Assembly (NCBI RefSeq): GCF_006376675.1
Contig: NZ_VEWK01000009.1
Coordinates: 124,001-188,000 of the forward strand
Reading direction: 5' to 3'
DNA from: Brucella pecoris
Lineage (GTDB): Bacteria; Pseudomonadota; Alphaproteobacteria; Rhizobiales; Rhizobiaceae
DNA: 64,000 nucleotides
Of the stretch, positions 43,488 to 52,632 are shown in pieces. A program made the translations under genes and the position numbers. Within the stretch, counting starts at the first letter, position 1, and each line of letters starts with the position of its first letter. The notes under the pieces were generated by a model. That model saw nothing but the letters and a program-made list of their open reading frames with translations. It did no database searches and was not told the origin of the DNA.

Positions 43488-44620
43488 ATATCGCGATTGT
43501 CGGGACCGGGTTCGTTGCCGATTATTACATGACCACGCTGCGCAATTATCCCGAGCTGACGCTGCGCGGGGTCTATGATCGGTCACCTGAACGGCTGAAA
43601 GCGTTCTGCGCGCACTATTCCGTAGGGGCTTACGAGAGTTTTGAGGCCGTGCTGGCCGATCCAGACGTTCAGATCGTCGTCAATCTGACCACGCCCGAAA
43701 GCCATTTTGAAATCTCGCATGCGGCGCTTTCCGCCGGAAAGCATGTCTATTCCGAAAAGCCGCTGGCCATGAATTACGACGATGCGGAAGCGCTGGTCGC
43801 TTTTGCGCGGCAATCCGGCCTCACGCTCGCGGCAGCTCCGGCAAACGGTCTCAGCGAAGCCTATCGTCTGGTAGCAAGCGTGATCAACGGCATCGGCATG
43901 CCGCGGCTGGTTTATGCCGAAATGGAAGACGGGCCGGTGTTTCGTGACAAGTGGTCGACCTGGCGTTCGCAGTCGGGAGCGCCATGGCCGGGCCTGCACG
44001 AGTTCGAGATCGGCTGCACGCTGGAACATGCAGGCTATGCGCTGTCATGGCTGGTGTCGCTGTTCGGCCCGGTCGAGAGCATCTCGGCATTTTCTGCCGT
44101 AACCTTTCCCAACAAGGGGCCAGGAACCGAACATCTTCATATGGCGCCCGATTTTTCGGTCGGCTGTCTTGTTTTCAAGTCGGGGCTGGTGGCGCGCCTC
44201 ACATCCGGGCTTGCGATGCCGAAGGACCGCAGCCTGACAATCGTTGCCGACAAGGGCTCGATTGTGGTGGACGATCTCTGGGATAATCGCTCGGCTGTCC
44301 GTCTTGAACGCACGGAAGAAAAACGCCGTTTTCTGGCGCGCCTGTTCGGCATTCTGGAAATGCGCATTGGCAAGTTTATGTCCTGGAAACCGACCGTCGG
44401 CATGAAGTTATCCTATCCGAATGCCGACAAGCGGTCGCTGCCGATGTATCCCTCGCAGATCGATTTCGTGCGCGGCATTGCCGATCAGGCGCGTGCTATC
44501 CAGACTGGCGACAAGGCATTCTTCTCCGGCGAGGTGGCGCTACATATCACTGAAATCGCGCTTGCCTTGAACAATGCTGGCGAGAACGCGCAGCCGTACA
44601 AGATGAGAAGCAGCTTCTAA
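43484..44620 (+). CDS. Gfo/Idh/MocA-family oxidoreductase
   Basis: 378 residues from the ATG at 43484, in ATGA overlap with the polymerase gene. The N-terminal Rossmann motif is IAIVGTGFVADYYMTTL, followed by the family motif YSEKPLAMNYDDAEALV with the catalytic-region Lys. It would be an NAD(P)-dependent sugar dehydrogenase or nucleotide-sugar modifying enzyme supplying a building block for the polysaccharide. Its stop overlaps the convergent second Gfo/Idh gene by four bases. Confidence 0.85.
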   Translation: MNIAIVGTGFVADYYMTTLRNYPELTLRGVYDRSPERLKAFCAHYSVGAYESFEAVLADPDVQIVVNLTTPESHFEISHAALSAGKHVYSEKPLAMNYDDAEALVAFARQSGLTLAAAPANGLSEAYRLVASVINGIGMPRLVYAEMEDGPVFRDKWSTWRSQSGAPWPGLHEFEIGCTLEHAGYALSWLVSLFGPVESISAFSAVTFPNKGPGTEHLHMAPDFSVGCLVFKSGLVARLTSGLAMPKDRSLTIVADKGSIVVDDLWDNRSAVRLERTEEKRRFLARLFGILEMRIGKFMSWKPTVGMKLSYPNADKRSLPMYPSQIDFVRGIADQARAIQTGDKAFFSGEVALHITEIALALNNAGENAQPYKMRSSF

Positions 44621-45687
44621 CCTTTCGACAGCACCTTGCGGACGATATCCGCAACGGCGGCACTATGGTCGAGCGGCATGATCGCATTGGAGATTTGGCC
44701 GCTGCGCACCGCATCGCGGACCGCTTCGGCCTGAAACTGCAGTCCGTTGCCGGAAAAGGCATAAGTTTCGATTGTGCGGCCCGGCAGGGGCAGGCGATTC
44801 ATCACCTTGCCGAAAAAGCCTTTTCCGCCGTTCGGCCCGAGCGACGACCGCGCGGCAAGGGCAGAAAACAGGGTGAGCCTCTGGGCCTTCAGAAATGGTG
44901 CGTGGATCAGGATCGTGCCCCTGGTTCCCTCGATCAGCATGCGATTTTCGCCGTCGCGGTCGAAGCCGCAGGAGAGGTTCGCCGTCACACCCGGCCAGCC
45001 AAGCTGGAACTCGGTGCGCATGTCGACACCGCTTCTGGCGCGCTGCCAGCGACCATCGACGTGATCCGGCAGACCTAAAAAATACAGTGCTAGCGATACC
45101 GGATAGACGCCGAGATCGAATGCCGCGCCGCCACCGAGCTCTGGACTGAAGAAGCGGCTTTGCGGGTCGTAGGCGCGGATATAGGAAAGATCGGCTTCGA
45201 TGCGCGTCACGGTGCCGATGCGACCACTATCGATATGCTGTTTGGCCGCCTGGATCGCTGGCAGAAAACGGCTCCACATCGCCTCCATGGCGAAGACATT
45301 CTTTGCTTGTGCCGCAGCCTCGATCTGCCGTGCGCCAGCGGCATCCAGCGCGAGCGGCTTTTCGATCAGGCAGGGCTTGCCCGCCGCGATTGCCTGCATG
45401 GCCTGCAGCACATGCATGGCGCTCGGGGTCGCGATATAGACGGCATCGATATTCGCGTCGGAAAGAAATTCACCTGAATCGCCGAACGCCTTGTCGGCGC
45501 CGATACGTCGGCGAAATGTTTCGGCGGTCTCTGACGCCCGCGAGCAGACTGTCGAAACGCGCATTCCGGTGGTTGCCTGAATATCGGCAGCAAAGGCGGC
45601 GGCTATCGTGCCTGTGCCCCAAATGCCCCAGCGAAAATCTGTCTTTGTCTGCTTGTCGCGATTCACGTGCTTGCCCCACAGCTTCAT
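44617..45687 (-). CDS. Gfo/Idh/MocA-family oxidoreductase (second copy)
   Basis: 356 residues. Rossmann motif WGIWGTGTIAAAFAADI, then the LIEKPLALDAAGARQIEAAA motif and a C-terminal half with LGGGAAFDLGVYPVSLALYF, typical of the dihydrodiol dehydrogenase-like branch. It is convergent with, and not obviously a recent duplicate of, the neighbouring Gfo/Idh gene. The substrate is unknown; it may or may not belong to the polysaccharide locus. It is divergent from the MOSC gene. Confidence 0.85.
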   Translation of the reverse strand: MKLWGKHVNRDKQTKTDFRWGIWGTGTIAAAFAADIQATTGMRVSTVCSRASETAETFRRRIGADKAFGDSGEFLSDANIDAVYIATPSAMHVLQAMQAIAAGKPCLIEKPLALDAAGARQIEAAAQAKNVFAMEAMWSRFLPAIQAAKQHIDSGRIGTVTRIEADLSYIRAYDPQSRFFSPELGGGAAFDLGVYPVSLALYFLGLPDHVDGRWQRARSGVDMRTEFQLGWPGVTANLSCGFDRDGENRMLIEGTRGTILIHAPFLKAQRLTLFSALAARSSLGPNGGKGFFGKVMNRLPLPGRTIETYAFSGNGLQFQAEAVRDAVRSGQISNAIMPLDHSAAVADIVRKVLSKG

Positions 45688-45755
45688 ACAGGTGCTATAT
45701 AACCCATGTAATGCGGCTAACGAAGTTTGTTTATCCTGTCAGGGAGGTGGATGTG

Positions 45756-46298
45756 ATGCGCGGATTTGTCGTGGCTGTGGCGCAAGATGGCGAGCACCGT
45801 TTTTCAAAACAGGTCGTGCCCGAAATCCGCATCGTCACGGGGCTTGGCGTCGAAGGCGATGCGCATCAGGGCGTGACGGTGAAGCACCGTTCACGTGTGC
45901 GGGCCGATCCGACGCAACCCAATCTGCGACAAGTGCATCTCATTCATGCCGAGCTTTTCGACGAGCTTGCGGAAAAGGGTTTTGACGTGGCGCCTGCCGA
46001 TCTCGGCGAGAACGTTACCACGCGCGGCGTCGATCTTCTGGGGTTGCCGCAGGGCGCTTTGATCCGGATCGGCGACGAGGTCGTTCTGGAGGCAACTGGC
46101 CTGCGCAACCCCTGCGTCCAGATAGAGAATTTCCAAACCGGGCTTCTCGATGCCGTGCTGGATCGCACGCCCGATGGCGATCTTGTCCGCAAGTCCGGTA
46201 TCATGACCATCGTTCTTGCAGGTGGCACGGTGAAGGCGAATGACGCGATAGTGGTCGAATTGCCGCCGCTTCCGCATCGCAAGCTGGAGCGCGTCTGA
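45756..46298 (+). CDS. MOSC-domain protein
   Basis: 180 residues from the ATG at 45756, with GGGAGG upstream. The small stand-alone MOSC domain shows VTGLGVEGDAHQGVTVKHRS, GENVTTRGVDLLGLPQGALI and ATGLRNPCVQIE with the conserved Cys that in related proteins handles molybdenum-cofactor sulfur. It probably binds molybdenum cofactor or a sulfur carrier, as YiiM-type proteins do in detoxifying N-hydroxylated bases. It is not near the modABC genes. Confidence 0.88.
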   Translation: MRGFVVAVAQDGEHRFSKQVVPEIRIVTGLGVEGDAHQGVTVKHRSRVRADPTQPNLRQVHLIHAELFDELAEKGFDVAPADLGENVTTRGVDLLGLPQGALIRIGDEVVLEATGLRNPCVQIENFQTGLLDAVLDRTPDGDLVRKSGIMTIVLAGGTVKANDAIVVELPPLPHRKLERV

Positions 46299-46559
46299 GG
46301 ATCACGAAATACGGGTTTTTTGGGTGAGCTAACCGATTTAACAAGCCGCTAGTGCAGGCAAAACCAGTGATTTTCGTCATGGCAGGCCTATCAACTTTGC
46401 GTCATATGCCCTAGATCATCCCACAATAGGATACAGATTGACATGCGCTGTTGCCGAAATCCGGCTGCAGCCTATTCTTATCGGTTCGGCTTGTCGGCGT
46501 TCGATGTTCTGCATGTGTCTAGACGACGGCCGGTCGGTTGCATTTGCGAAGGGCACAAA

Positions 46560-47972
46560 ATGGAAAAAGCAGATATCGGAATGGTCGGCCTTGGCGTCAT
46601 GGGCTCCAACCTGGCGCTGAACATAGCCGAGAAAGGCTATACGGTAGCCGTCTATGACCGTGATGAGCCTGTGCTGAAAGCCTTCGTTGAAAAGGCTGGC
46701 CCGCTGCGCGACAAGATCATCCCTTGCCCCACTTTCGAGGATCTGGCTGCCAATATCCGCAAGCCGCGTCCCATTATCTTTCTCATCAAGGCAGGCAGCC
46801 CCGTCGATACTGAGACCACCCGCCTTAAGGCTTATCTTGAGAAGGGCGATATCATGATCGATGCCGGTAATTCCGATTACCGCGATACGGTGCGCCGTCT
46901 GAAAGCGCTTGGCCCCAACGATCCGACCTTTGTCGGCATGGGTGTTTCCGGTGGTGCGGAAGGCGCACGCCATGGTCCGTCGATGATGGTTGGCGGTACC
47001 GAGGAAGCCTATGAGCGCATCGCGCCGATCCTGCTTGCCGCTGCCGCCAAGTACAAGGACGAGCCTTGCTGTGCACTGGTCGGTCCGGATGGCGCCGGTC
47101 ATTTCGTCAAGACGATCCACAATGGCATCGAATATGCCGACATGCAGATGATCGCCGAAATCTACGGCATTCTGCGCGATGGGCTAGGACTTTCAGCCCC
47201 GGCCATCGGCGATGTGTTCGAGAAGTGGAACGAAGGCCCGCTCAATTCCTATCTGATCGAAATCACCGCCAAGGTGCTGAAGGCGACAGACCCGGAGACA
47301 GGCAAGGCGATGGTCGACATGATCCTCGACGAAGCCGGTCAGAAGGGCACGGGCCGCTGGGCGGCCATCGAGGCGCAGATGCTGGGCGTTCCGGCAACGG
47401 CCATCGAAGCCGCAGTTGCTGCCCGGTCGCTGTCCTCGATGAAGGCCACGCGTGAACTTGCCGCGAAAGCCTATAAGCCAGGTTCGCGCAGCCTCGACAT
47501 TTCCGATCAGGCAAAATTCCTCTCCGATCTGGAGCATGGCCTGCTGGCGGGCAAGATCGCCGCCTATGCCCAAGGCTTCGCGGTGATGGAAGCCGCCTCG
47601 CAGGAGCATGGTTGGAACATTCCGCTTGCCGAAACCGCCCGTATCTGGCGTGCAGGCTGCATCATTCGTTCGCAGCTTCTGGACGATATCGCCCATGCCT
47701 TCGAAGACAGTGAAAGCCGCAACCTGCTGCTCGCACCTGCTTTCGTGGAGCGCATGAGCAAGGCTTCCAAGGGCCTTCGCCAGATCGTCGCCAAGGCGGC
47801 GCTCGCTGGTCTGCCTCTGCCTGCACTCGGCTCAGCGCTCAGCTATTTCGACAGCTTCACGCAGCCGCTCGGCACGGCCAATCTCATTCAGGGCCAGCGC
47901 GATTTCTTCGGTTCGCACGGCTTCAAGCGCATAGATAAGGATGGGGATTTCCACGGTCCCTGGGGCGAATAA
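46560..47972 (+). CDS. gnd: 6-phosphogluconate dehydrogenase, decarboxylating
   Basis: 470 residues from the ATG at 46560 with GAAGGG upstream. The NADP site is GMVGLGVMGSNLALNIAEKG. The substrate motif GVSGGAEGARHGPSMMVGG and the active-site KTIHNGIEYADMQMIAE (with Lys and Asn) follow. It makes ribulose-5-phosphate and NADPH in the oxidative pentose phosphate pathway. The length matches the long (enterobacterial-type) class. A strong terminator lies 18 nt after the stop. Confidence 0.96.
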   Translation: MEKADIGMVGLGVMGSNLALNIAEKGYTVAVYDRDEPVLKAFVEKAGPLRDKIIPCPTFEDLAANIRKPRPIIFLIKAGSPVDTETTRLKAYLEKGDIMIDAGNSDYRDTVRRLKALGPNDPTFVGMGVSGGAEGARHGPSMMVGGTEEAYERIAPILLAAAAKYKDEPCCALVGPDGAGHFVKTIHNGIEYADMQMIAEIYGILRDGLGLSAPAIGDVFEKWNEGPLNSYLIEITAKVLKATDPETGKAMVDMILDEAGQKGTGRWAAIEAQMLGVPATAIEAAVAARSLSSMKATRELAAKAYKPGSRSLDISDQAKFLSDLEHGLLAGKIAAYAQGFAVMEAASQEHGWNIPLAETARIWRAGCIIRSQLLDDIAHAFEDSESRNLLLAPAFVERMSKASKGLRQIVAKAALAGLPLPALGSALSYFDSFTQPLGTANLIQGQRDFFGSHGFKRIDKDGDFHGPWGE

Positions 47973-47990
47973 AATTCGCTGTAATTGAAA

Positions 47991-48016
47991 AAGCCGCCCA
48001 CTGGGCGGCTTTTTTA
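47991..48016. terminator. Terminator between gnd and the ABC operon
   Basis: AAGCCGCCC pairs with GGGCGGCTT over a 3-nt loop. T-rich sequence lies on the right and A-rich on the left, so it can work in both directions. Confidence 0.92.
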
Positions 48017-48018
48017 TT

Positions 48019-49080
48019 TTAATCCGCCAGTACGAGCAGATCATGCGAGGCGAAATGCACCGTCACCTTGTCGCCGCGTTGCGGCGGAGGCTGGGTCGGG
48101 TCGTTGAATGTATCGAACGATAGCCGGTTCTTGCCGAGTGTCACGCGTGTGCGAATGACGGAGCCGAGAAAATGTACATCATCGATGGTCGCATCCAGTG
48201 AGGTATCGTGGCTTTTGCGAGCTTCGAGGCTCACCGCTTCAGGGCGCAAGGCCAGTGTCAGCGCCTTGCCCTTCGGATGATGGTCGAGCTTTTCCTGCAC
48301 GGTGATGGTGCGGCCGTCGAGATCGATGCTGTTCTTGCCCGGCTCGCTGACCGAGGCTTCCAGCATGTTGAGCGTGCCGACGAAGGATGCCACGAAGCGC
48401 GAGGCAGGGCGGTTATAGATGTCGAAGGGCGAGCCGATCTGGTCGGCACGGCCTTCATGCATGACCACGATGCGGTCGGAAATCGACAGCGCTTCTTCCT
48501 GATCATGCGTGACGAAGACGGTCGTAATGCCGAGTTTTTGCTGGATGGCGCGGATTTCTTCGCGCAAGGATATGCGGATTTTCGCATCCAGCGCCGAAAG
48601 CGGCTCGTCGAGCAGAAGAACCTGCGGCTTGGTGGCCAGCGCGCGGGCAAGTGCGACGCGCTGCTGCTGGCCGCCAGACATCTGATAGGGATAACGATCC
48701 GCCAGATGATCGAGGCGGATGAGACCCAGCATCTCCTTCACCGTGGCATCGATTTCCGCCTTCGGCTTTCCGGCAACGCGCAGGCCGAACGAAACGTTCT
48801 GCGCCACCGTCATATTGGGAAAGAGTGCATAAGCCTGAAACACCATGCCGATATTGCGCTGGTTCGGCTTCAGATCGACCACATCCTTGCCGTTAATTTC
48901 GATGGCGCCGCTGTCGGGTCCCTCGAAACCGGCGATCATGCGAAGAACGGTTGTCTTGCCGCAGCCCGAAGGGCCGAGGAAGGATACGAATTCGCCCTTT
49001 TCCACGGCGAGATTGAAATCGTGGACGACGGTATTGGCGCCGAAGCTCTTTTTCAGGTGCTTGATATTGAGAAAAGCCAT
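48019..49080 (-). CDS. ABC transporter ATPase, PotA/FbpC type
   Basis: 353 residues. Walker A is GPSGCGKTT, the signature MSGGQQQR, Walker B VLLLDEPLS and the H-loop VTHDQEEA. A C-terminal TOBE domain (about 285-350) follows. Last gene of the minus-strand importer operon; the permease gene precedes it by 5 bp. It drives import of the solute bound by the protein encoded at 51.1 kb. Confidence 0.92.
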   Translation of the reverse strand: MAFLNIKHLKKSFGANTVVHDFNLAVEKGEFVSFLGPSGCGKTTVLRMIAGFEGPDSGAIEINGKDVVDLKPNQRNIGMVFQAYALFPNMTVAQNVSFGLRVAGKPKAEIDATVKEMLGLIRLDHLADRYPYQMSGGQQQRVALARALATKPQVLLLDEPLSALDAKIRISLREEIRAIQQKLGITTVFVTHDQEEALSISDRIVVMHEGRADQIGSPFDIYNRPASRFVASFVGTLNMLEASVSEPGKNSIDLDGRTITVQEKLDHHPKGKALTLALRPEAVSLEARKSHDTSLDATIDDVHFLGSVIRTRVTLGKNRLSFDTFNDPTQPPPQRGDKVTVHFASHDLLVLAD

Positions 49081-49085
49081 GAATG

Positions 49086-49889
49086 TTACCCGGCGGTTGT
49101 CTTGAATTTATTGAGGCGCGAGACGAGCTGCAGCATGATGATGCTGAGCCACGTGATGCCGAACGAAATGATCGCCAGCGCCGACGGTTCGTAGGCGCGG
49201 TTTGCGCCGACGAGCTGCAGGTAGGGACCGAAGGCCGGACGGTTCAAAAGCGAGGCCAGCGTGAATTCGCCGATGACGATGGCGAATGTGATGAAGGCAC
49301 CGCTCATCACGCCGGAGATCACGTTTGGAAAAATCACCTTGAACATGATGCGGCCCCAGCCCGCGCCGAGGCTTTGGGCTGCTTCCGTCAGCGTATTGAC
49401 GTCGATGGTGCGCATCGCCGTATCGACGGCGCGATACATATAAGGCAGCGAGAGGGTCATGTAGCCGAACATCAAAAGCAGGTCGGTCGCGCGCGTGGAT
49501 GCCGTAAATGGCAGCCACGACGACGAGTTGTAGATGCGTAAGTAACCGAACACGATGACGATGGCCGGAATGACCAGTGGCATCAGTGTGATGAATTCCA
49601 TCACCGGGCGCAATTGCGGCAGGCGCAGGCGCACCCAATAGGCCGTCGGCACCACCAGCAGCACACCGAAAACAATGGTCAGCAGGCCAAGCAGGATCGA
49701 ATAGCCGAAGGTCGCCTGGAAATTCGGATCTGCGAACACGACCCGATAGGCATCGAAGGAATATTCGCCACGCCGCATGCGCAGCGAGAATTCGAATGTG
49801 CCGATCAGCGGGACGAGGAAGTAGATTGCGCCGATCAGGAAGGCGATCCAGGCGCCGATCTTCTGGGCGTTGAAGCCTTTCTTTTTCAT
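49086..49889 (-). CDS. ABC transporter permease 2
   Basis: 267 residues from the ATG at 49889, in ATGA overlap with the first permease gene. About six membrane helices; the coupling loop is EAAQSLGAGWGRIMFKVIFPNVISG (about 178-202). It resembles PotC-type permeases of the polyamine/iron/phosphonate superfamily and forms the membrane channel with the other permease. Confidence 0.9.
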   Translation of the reverse strand: MKKKGFNAQKIGAWIAFLIGAIYFLVPLIGTFEFSLRMRRGEYSFDAYRVVFADPNFQATFGYSILLGLLTIVFGVLLVVPTAYWVRLRLPQLRPVMEFITLMPLVIPAIVIVFGYLRIYNSSSWLPFTASTRATDLLLMFGYMTLSLPYMYRAVDTAMRTIDVNTLTEAAQSLGAGWGRIMFKVIFPNVISGVMSGAFITFAIVIGEFTLASLLNRPAFGPYLQLVGANRAYEPSALAIISFGITWLSIIMLQLVSRLNKFKTTAG

Positions 49890-50776
49890 CGCTGCCACCT
49901 CTCGGCGCGCATGCGCAGCCATATATAGATGAGGTTGGAAACACCCGTAATGACGATCATGCCAAGTGCCAGCGCATAGCCGAGGTTCTGATTATGCAGA
50001 ACGTCGCCGCGAATCTGCGCATAAAGCAGGATCGGCACGATGTTGAGCGAGGAGCCCGTCAATGCGTAGGCGGTCGCAATGGCGCCGAAGGCATTGGCGA
50101 ACAGCAGAAGCGTCGTGCCAAGCAGACTTGGCCACAGGATCGGAAAGGCAACCATGCGCCAATATTGCGTGGTGGTCGCACCCAGAATGGATGAGGCTTC
50201 GCGCCATTCTTTCTTCAGGCCGTCGAGCGCTGGCGTCAGGATCAACACCATCAGCGGTATCTGAAAGAAGAGGTAGGTCAGCGTCAGGCCGAAGAAGGAA
50301 AGCAGGTTGAAGCCTGTCGAATAGAGGTTGAAGCCGAACCATTCCCTGAGCAGGATCGTCACAAAGCCGGTCCGCCCGAGCGTCGCCAGAAAAGCGAAGG
50401 CAAGCGGCACACCCGCAAAGTTCGATGCCACGCCGGAAAAGGTCAGGACCGTCGGACGCAGCCATGATGGCAGGTTGCCGAGAACCACCGCCCAGGCGAG
50501 AAAGAACCCGATAATCGCGCCGCCAATGGCCGATGCGAGGCTGACTTTGATCGATACCCAGTAGGCGCTCATGATCTGCGGCTGGAACAGATCGTGGATG
50601 TTCTGAAGCGTAAAGTTTCCGGCAGGGTCCTGAAAGGCACCGATGATGAGATACATCGTTGGCCAGATCAGAAACAAAATGGCGAAGATGAAAAACGGTG
50701 TCACGCCAAGCCAGGACAACGGAAGCTGGCGCTTGCGCACTCCGCTGGGGGCTGTTGTTTCGGCTACTGCACTCAT
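49886..50776 (-). CDS. ABC transporter permease 1
   Basis: 296 residues. An N-terminal cytoplasmic stretch precedes the first helix (LGVTPFFIFAILFLIWPTMY). The coupling loop is KEWREASSILGATTTQYWRM (about 188-207). PotB-like permease, partner of permease 2. The gap upstream to the binding-protein gene is 339 bp and contains two repeats, so the binding-protein message may be partly separated from the rest. Confidence 0.9.
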   Translation of the reverse strand: MSAVAETTAPSGVRKRQLPLSWLGVTPFFIFAILFLIWPTMYLIIGAFQDPAGNFTLQNIHDLFQPQIMSAYWVSIKVSLASAIGGAIIGFFLAWAVVLGNLPSWLRPTVLTFSGVASNFAGVPLAFAFLATLGRTGFVTILLREWFGFNLYSTGFNLLSFFGLTLTYLFFQIPLMVLILTPALDGLKKEWREASSILGATTTQYWRMVAFPILWPSLLGTTLLLFANAFGAIATAYALTGSSLNIVPILLYAQIRGDVLHNQNLGYALALGMIVITGVSNLIYIWLRMRAERWQR

Positions 50777-50890
50777 GCGCTCTTTCTTTAGACCGGTTCC
50801 CGCCAGAACGGAACTGACAGAACCGTTCCGACTTTTTGTTTTTATTTTTTGCGATCAGCAGGGCTGCCATTCGCCCCTGCCGGAAATAGC

Positions 50891-50932
50891 TAGAGCATTT
50901 CCTGTTTTGATTGAATCATTGAAAATGCTCTA
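50891..50932. repeat. Palindromic repeat, type D
   Basis: TAGAGCATTT (50891-50900) pairs with AAATGCTCTA (50923-50932), giving a perfect 10-bp hairpin around CCTGTTTTGATTGAATCATT. It lies in the binding-protein/permease gap of the ABC operon. Confidence 0.8.
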
Positions 50933-50935
50933 TCC

Positions 50936-50990
50936 ATTTGTTTTTACCCGCATCTTTTCCGAAAATCGCTTCGCACTTTTCGGGATGCGC
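50936..50990. repeat. Intergenic repeat, type B
   Basis: CCGCATCTTTTCCGAAAATCGCTTCGCACTTTTCGGGATGCGC shows the same core as 9881-9942 and 30235-30295. It follows the type D hairpin by 3 bp. Confidence 0.8.
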
Positions 50991-51115
50991 ATCCTGTTTG
51001 CCAAAGAGCGTGTCGCTGTTTGGAAAAGAGGACCGGCGACACAGATGAAAGCCGCTTTGATATCGCGCCGACCGTGTAAGGCCGACGCGATATGTGTTCG
51101 ATGCGACAGGCGCGC

Positions 51116-52219
51116 TTACTGTACGTTCGCGCCCACGACGCTATCCCATTCCTTGGTGATCGAGGTCTGTGCGGCCTCGATCTGTTCCAGCGTCGGGAAG
51201 ATCGCCTTTTCATAGGCTGCTGCCGGTGGCAGCTTGTCCAGCAGTTCCTGCGGGATCTTGCCAGCCTTCGCCATCGCGTTGAAGCGGATCGGGTGGCAGT
51301 AGCCCTTCAGATAGCCGAGCTGGCCTTCATCCGAATAGATGTGTTCCATCCACAGCTTCGCAGCGTTCGGATGCGGTGCGTAGGCGCTGATCGCCTGAAC
51401 ATACACGCCAGCGATAACGCCGGACTTCGGAATGACGGTTTCGATTTCCGGGTTGCCCTTGAGCGTGTCGCGGTCAGCGAGCGCATTGTAGTCCCAGCGG
51501 ATGACGATCGGGGTCGAGCCCTGTGCCAGCGAAGCAGCCTTGCCGATGACCGGAACGAAATTGCCGTTGGCATTCAGTTCCTTGTAGAATTCAAGGCCCT
51601 TCTTGCCTGCGGCTTCGCCCGGTTCCGCACCACGGGCAATACCGGCGGCATGAACGCCGAGGATAGCCTGTGCCGAAACGCGCGGGTCACCTGCAAGCGC
51701 AACGGAGTTTGCGTAGTCGCTCTTCAGAAGGTCTTCCCAATCCTGCGGGATGTCCTTGACGATGTCCTTGTTCACTTCGAATGCGAGGACGCCGTAATAA
51801 TCGCCGTACCAGTAGCCTTCGGCATCCTTGGCGCTGTCTGGAATTTCGTCCCAGGTCGCAACCTTGTATGGCTGGATGAGGCCGTCCTTCTTGGCTGATG
51901 CGCCGAAGGCAAAGCCGACGTCGATGACGTCAGGAGCCTGCGGGCCCTTGTTGTCCTTGTTTGCCTTGATGGCTTCGATTTCATCGCCCGAACCGGCGTC
52001 CGGGTTCAGTTCGTTGACCTTGAGGCCGTATTTGTCCTTGAAGCTCTGGATGACTTCGCCATAGCCGCACCAGTCATGCGGGAGCGCGATTGTCGTCAGT
52101 TCGCCTTCTGCCTTGGCAGCGGCGATCAGTTCGGCTGACGGTTCAGCAGCGGCGATGGAAACCCCGGCAACGGCGATTGCCGTCGAAAGCGACAGCAGAC
52201 GCGCTGTGTAAGCAAGCAT
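51116..52219 (-). CDS. ABC transporter periplasmic binding protein
   Basis: 367 residues with a signal peptide ending SIAAAE (about residue 25). The mature fold is a type II binding protein: SAELIAAAKAEGELTTIALP, YGEVIQSFKDKYGLKVNELN and an interior TPIVIRWDYNALADRD. It belongs to the broad iron(III)/polyamine/2-aminoethylphosphonate cluster. The absence of an obvious Tyr-Tyr iron pair, from eye alone, leaves the substrate open. First gene of the importer operon. Confidence 0.88.
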   Translation of the reverse strand: MLAYTARLLSLSTAIAVAGVSIAAAEPSAELIAAAKAEGELTTIALPHDWCGYGEVIQSFKDKYGLKVNELNPDAGSGDEIEAIKANKDNKGPQAPDVIDVGFAFGASAKKDGLIQPYKVATWDEIPDSAKDAEGYWYGDYYGVLAFEVNKDIVKDIPQDWEDLLKSDYANSVALAGDPRVSAQAILGVHAAGIARGAEPGEAAGKKGLEFYKELNANGNFVPVIGKAASLAQGSTPIVIRWDYNALADRDTLKGNPEIETVIPKSGVIAGVYVQAISAYAPHPNAAKLWMEHIYSDEGQLGYLKGYCHPIRFNAMAKAGKIPQELLDKLPPAAAYEKAIFPTLEQIEAAQTSITKEWDSVVGANVQ

Positions 52220-52584
52220 TTTTTGACTCCCCTGTTTAAGGTCCGGCGAACGCCCCCGGTCGATTCCGGTGCTCGCGCATTCCCGATACCCGCCCTACAT
52301 GACGGTTGGATGACAGTTTATGGTTTGTCACAAACTGCCAGCGGCGGAAAGTGAAACACGTTTTCAGGGACTTAGCAATTCATCCGTTAGCGGGAGTAGC
52401 ATTTTTATGACAAGAAATGTGACAGTGAATTCGTCACTGTCATAATTCTGCGAGAGGCTTTTCCCTGCGCGACAACGGTTTGTCCCAGCGCGGCATCAAT
52501 GTCGGATATGGGGGGTAAACGAAAATTTCCGAAAGACGGGCGAACCCTTGCGGGTTTCGAATGAAACTATGACAGGGGCGAACC
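52220..52584. other. Promoter region of the ABC operon; otherwise featureless
   Basis: 365 bp upstream of the binding-protein gene. I see AT-rich stretches at about 52370-52450 suited to a promoter, but no ORF, RNA gene or repeat before 52585. Confidence 0.35.
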
Positions 52585-52632
52585 AGAGCGCGTCCGAAAG
52601 GTGTGAAATGCCTTTCGGACGAAACGCGCTCT
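52585..52632. repeat. Palindromic repeat supplying the emrB stop codon
   Basis: Outer arms AGAGCGCG (52585-52592) / CGCGCTCT (52625-52632) and inner arms TCCGAAAGG / CCTTTCGGA surround TGTGAAATG. On the minus strand TAGAGCGCG begins with the TAG stop of the efflux gene. Confidence 0.85.

Noticed and set aside
42114..43586. 490-codon open frame on the minus strand across the polymerase gene
   Set aside because: Antisense to a multi-helix membrane protein; charged, low-complexity translation and no ribosome site.
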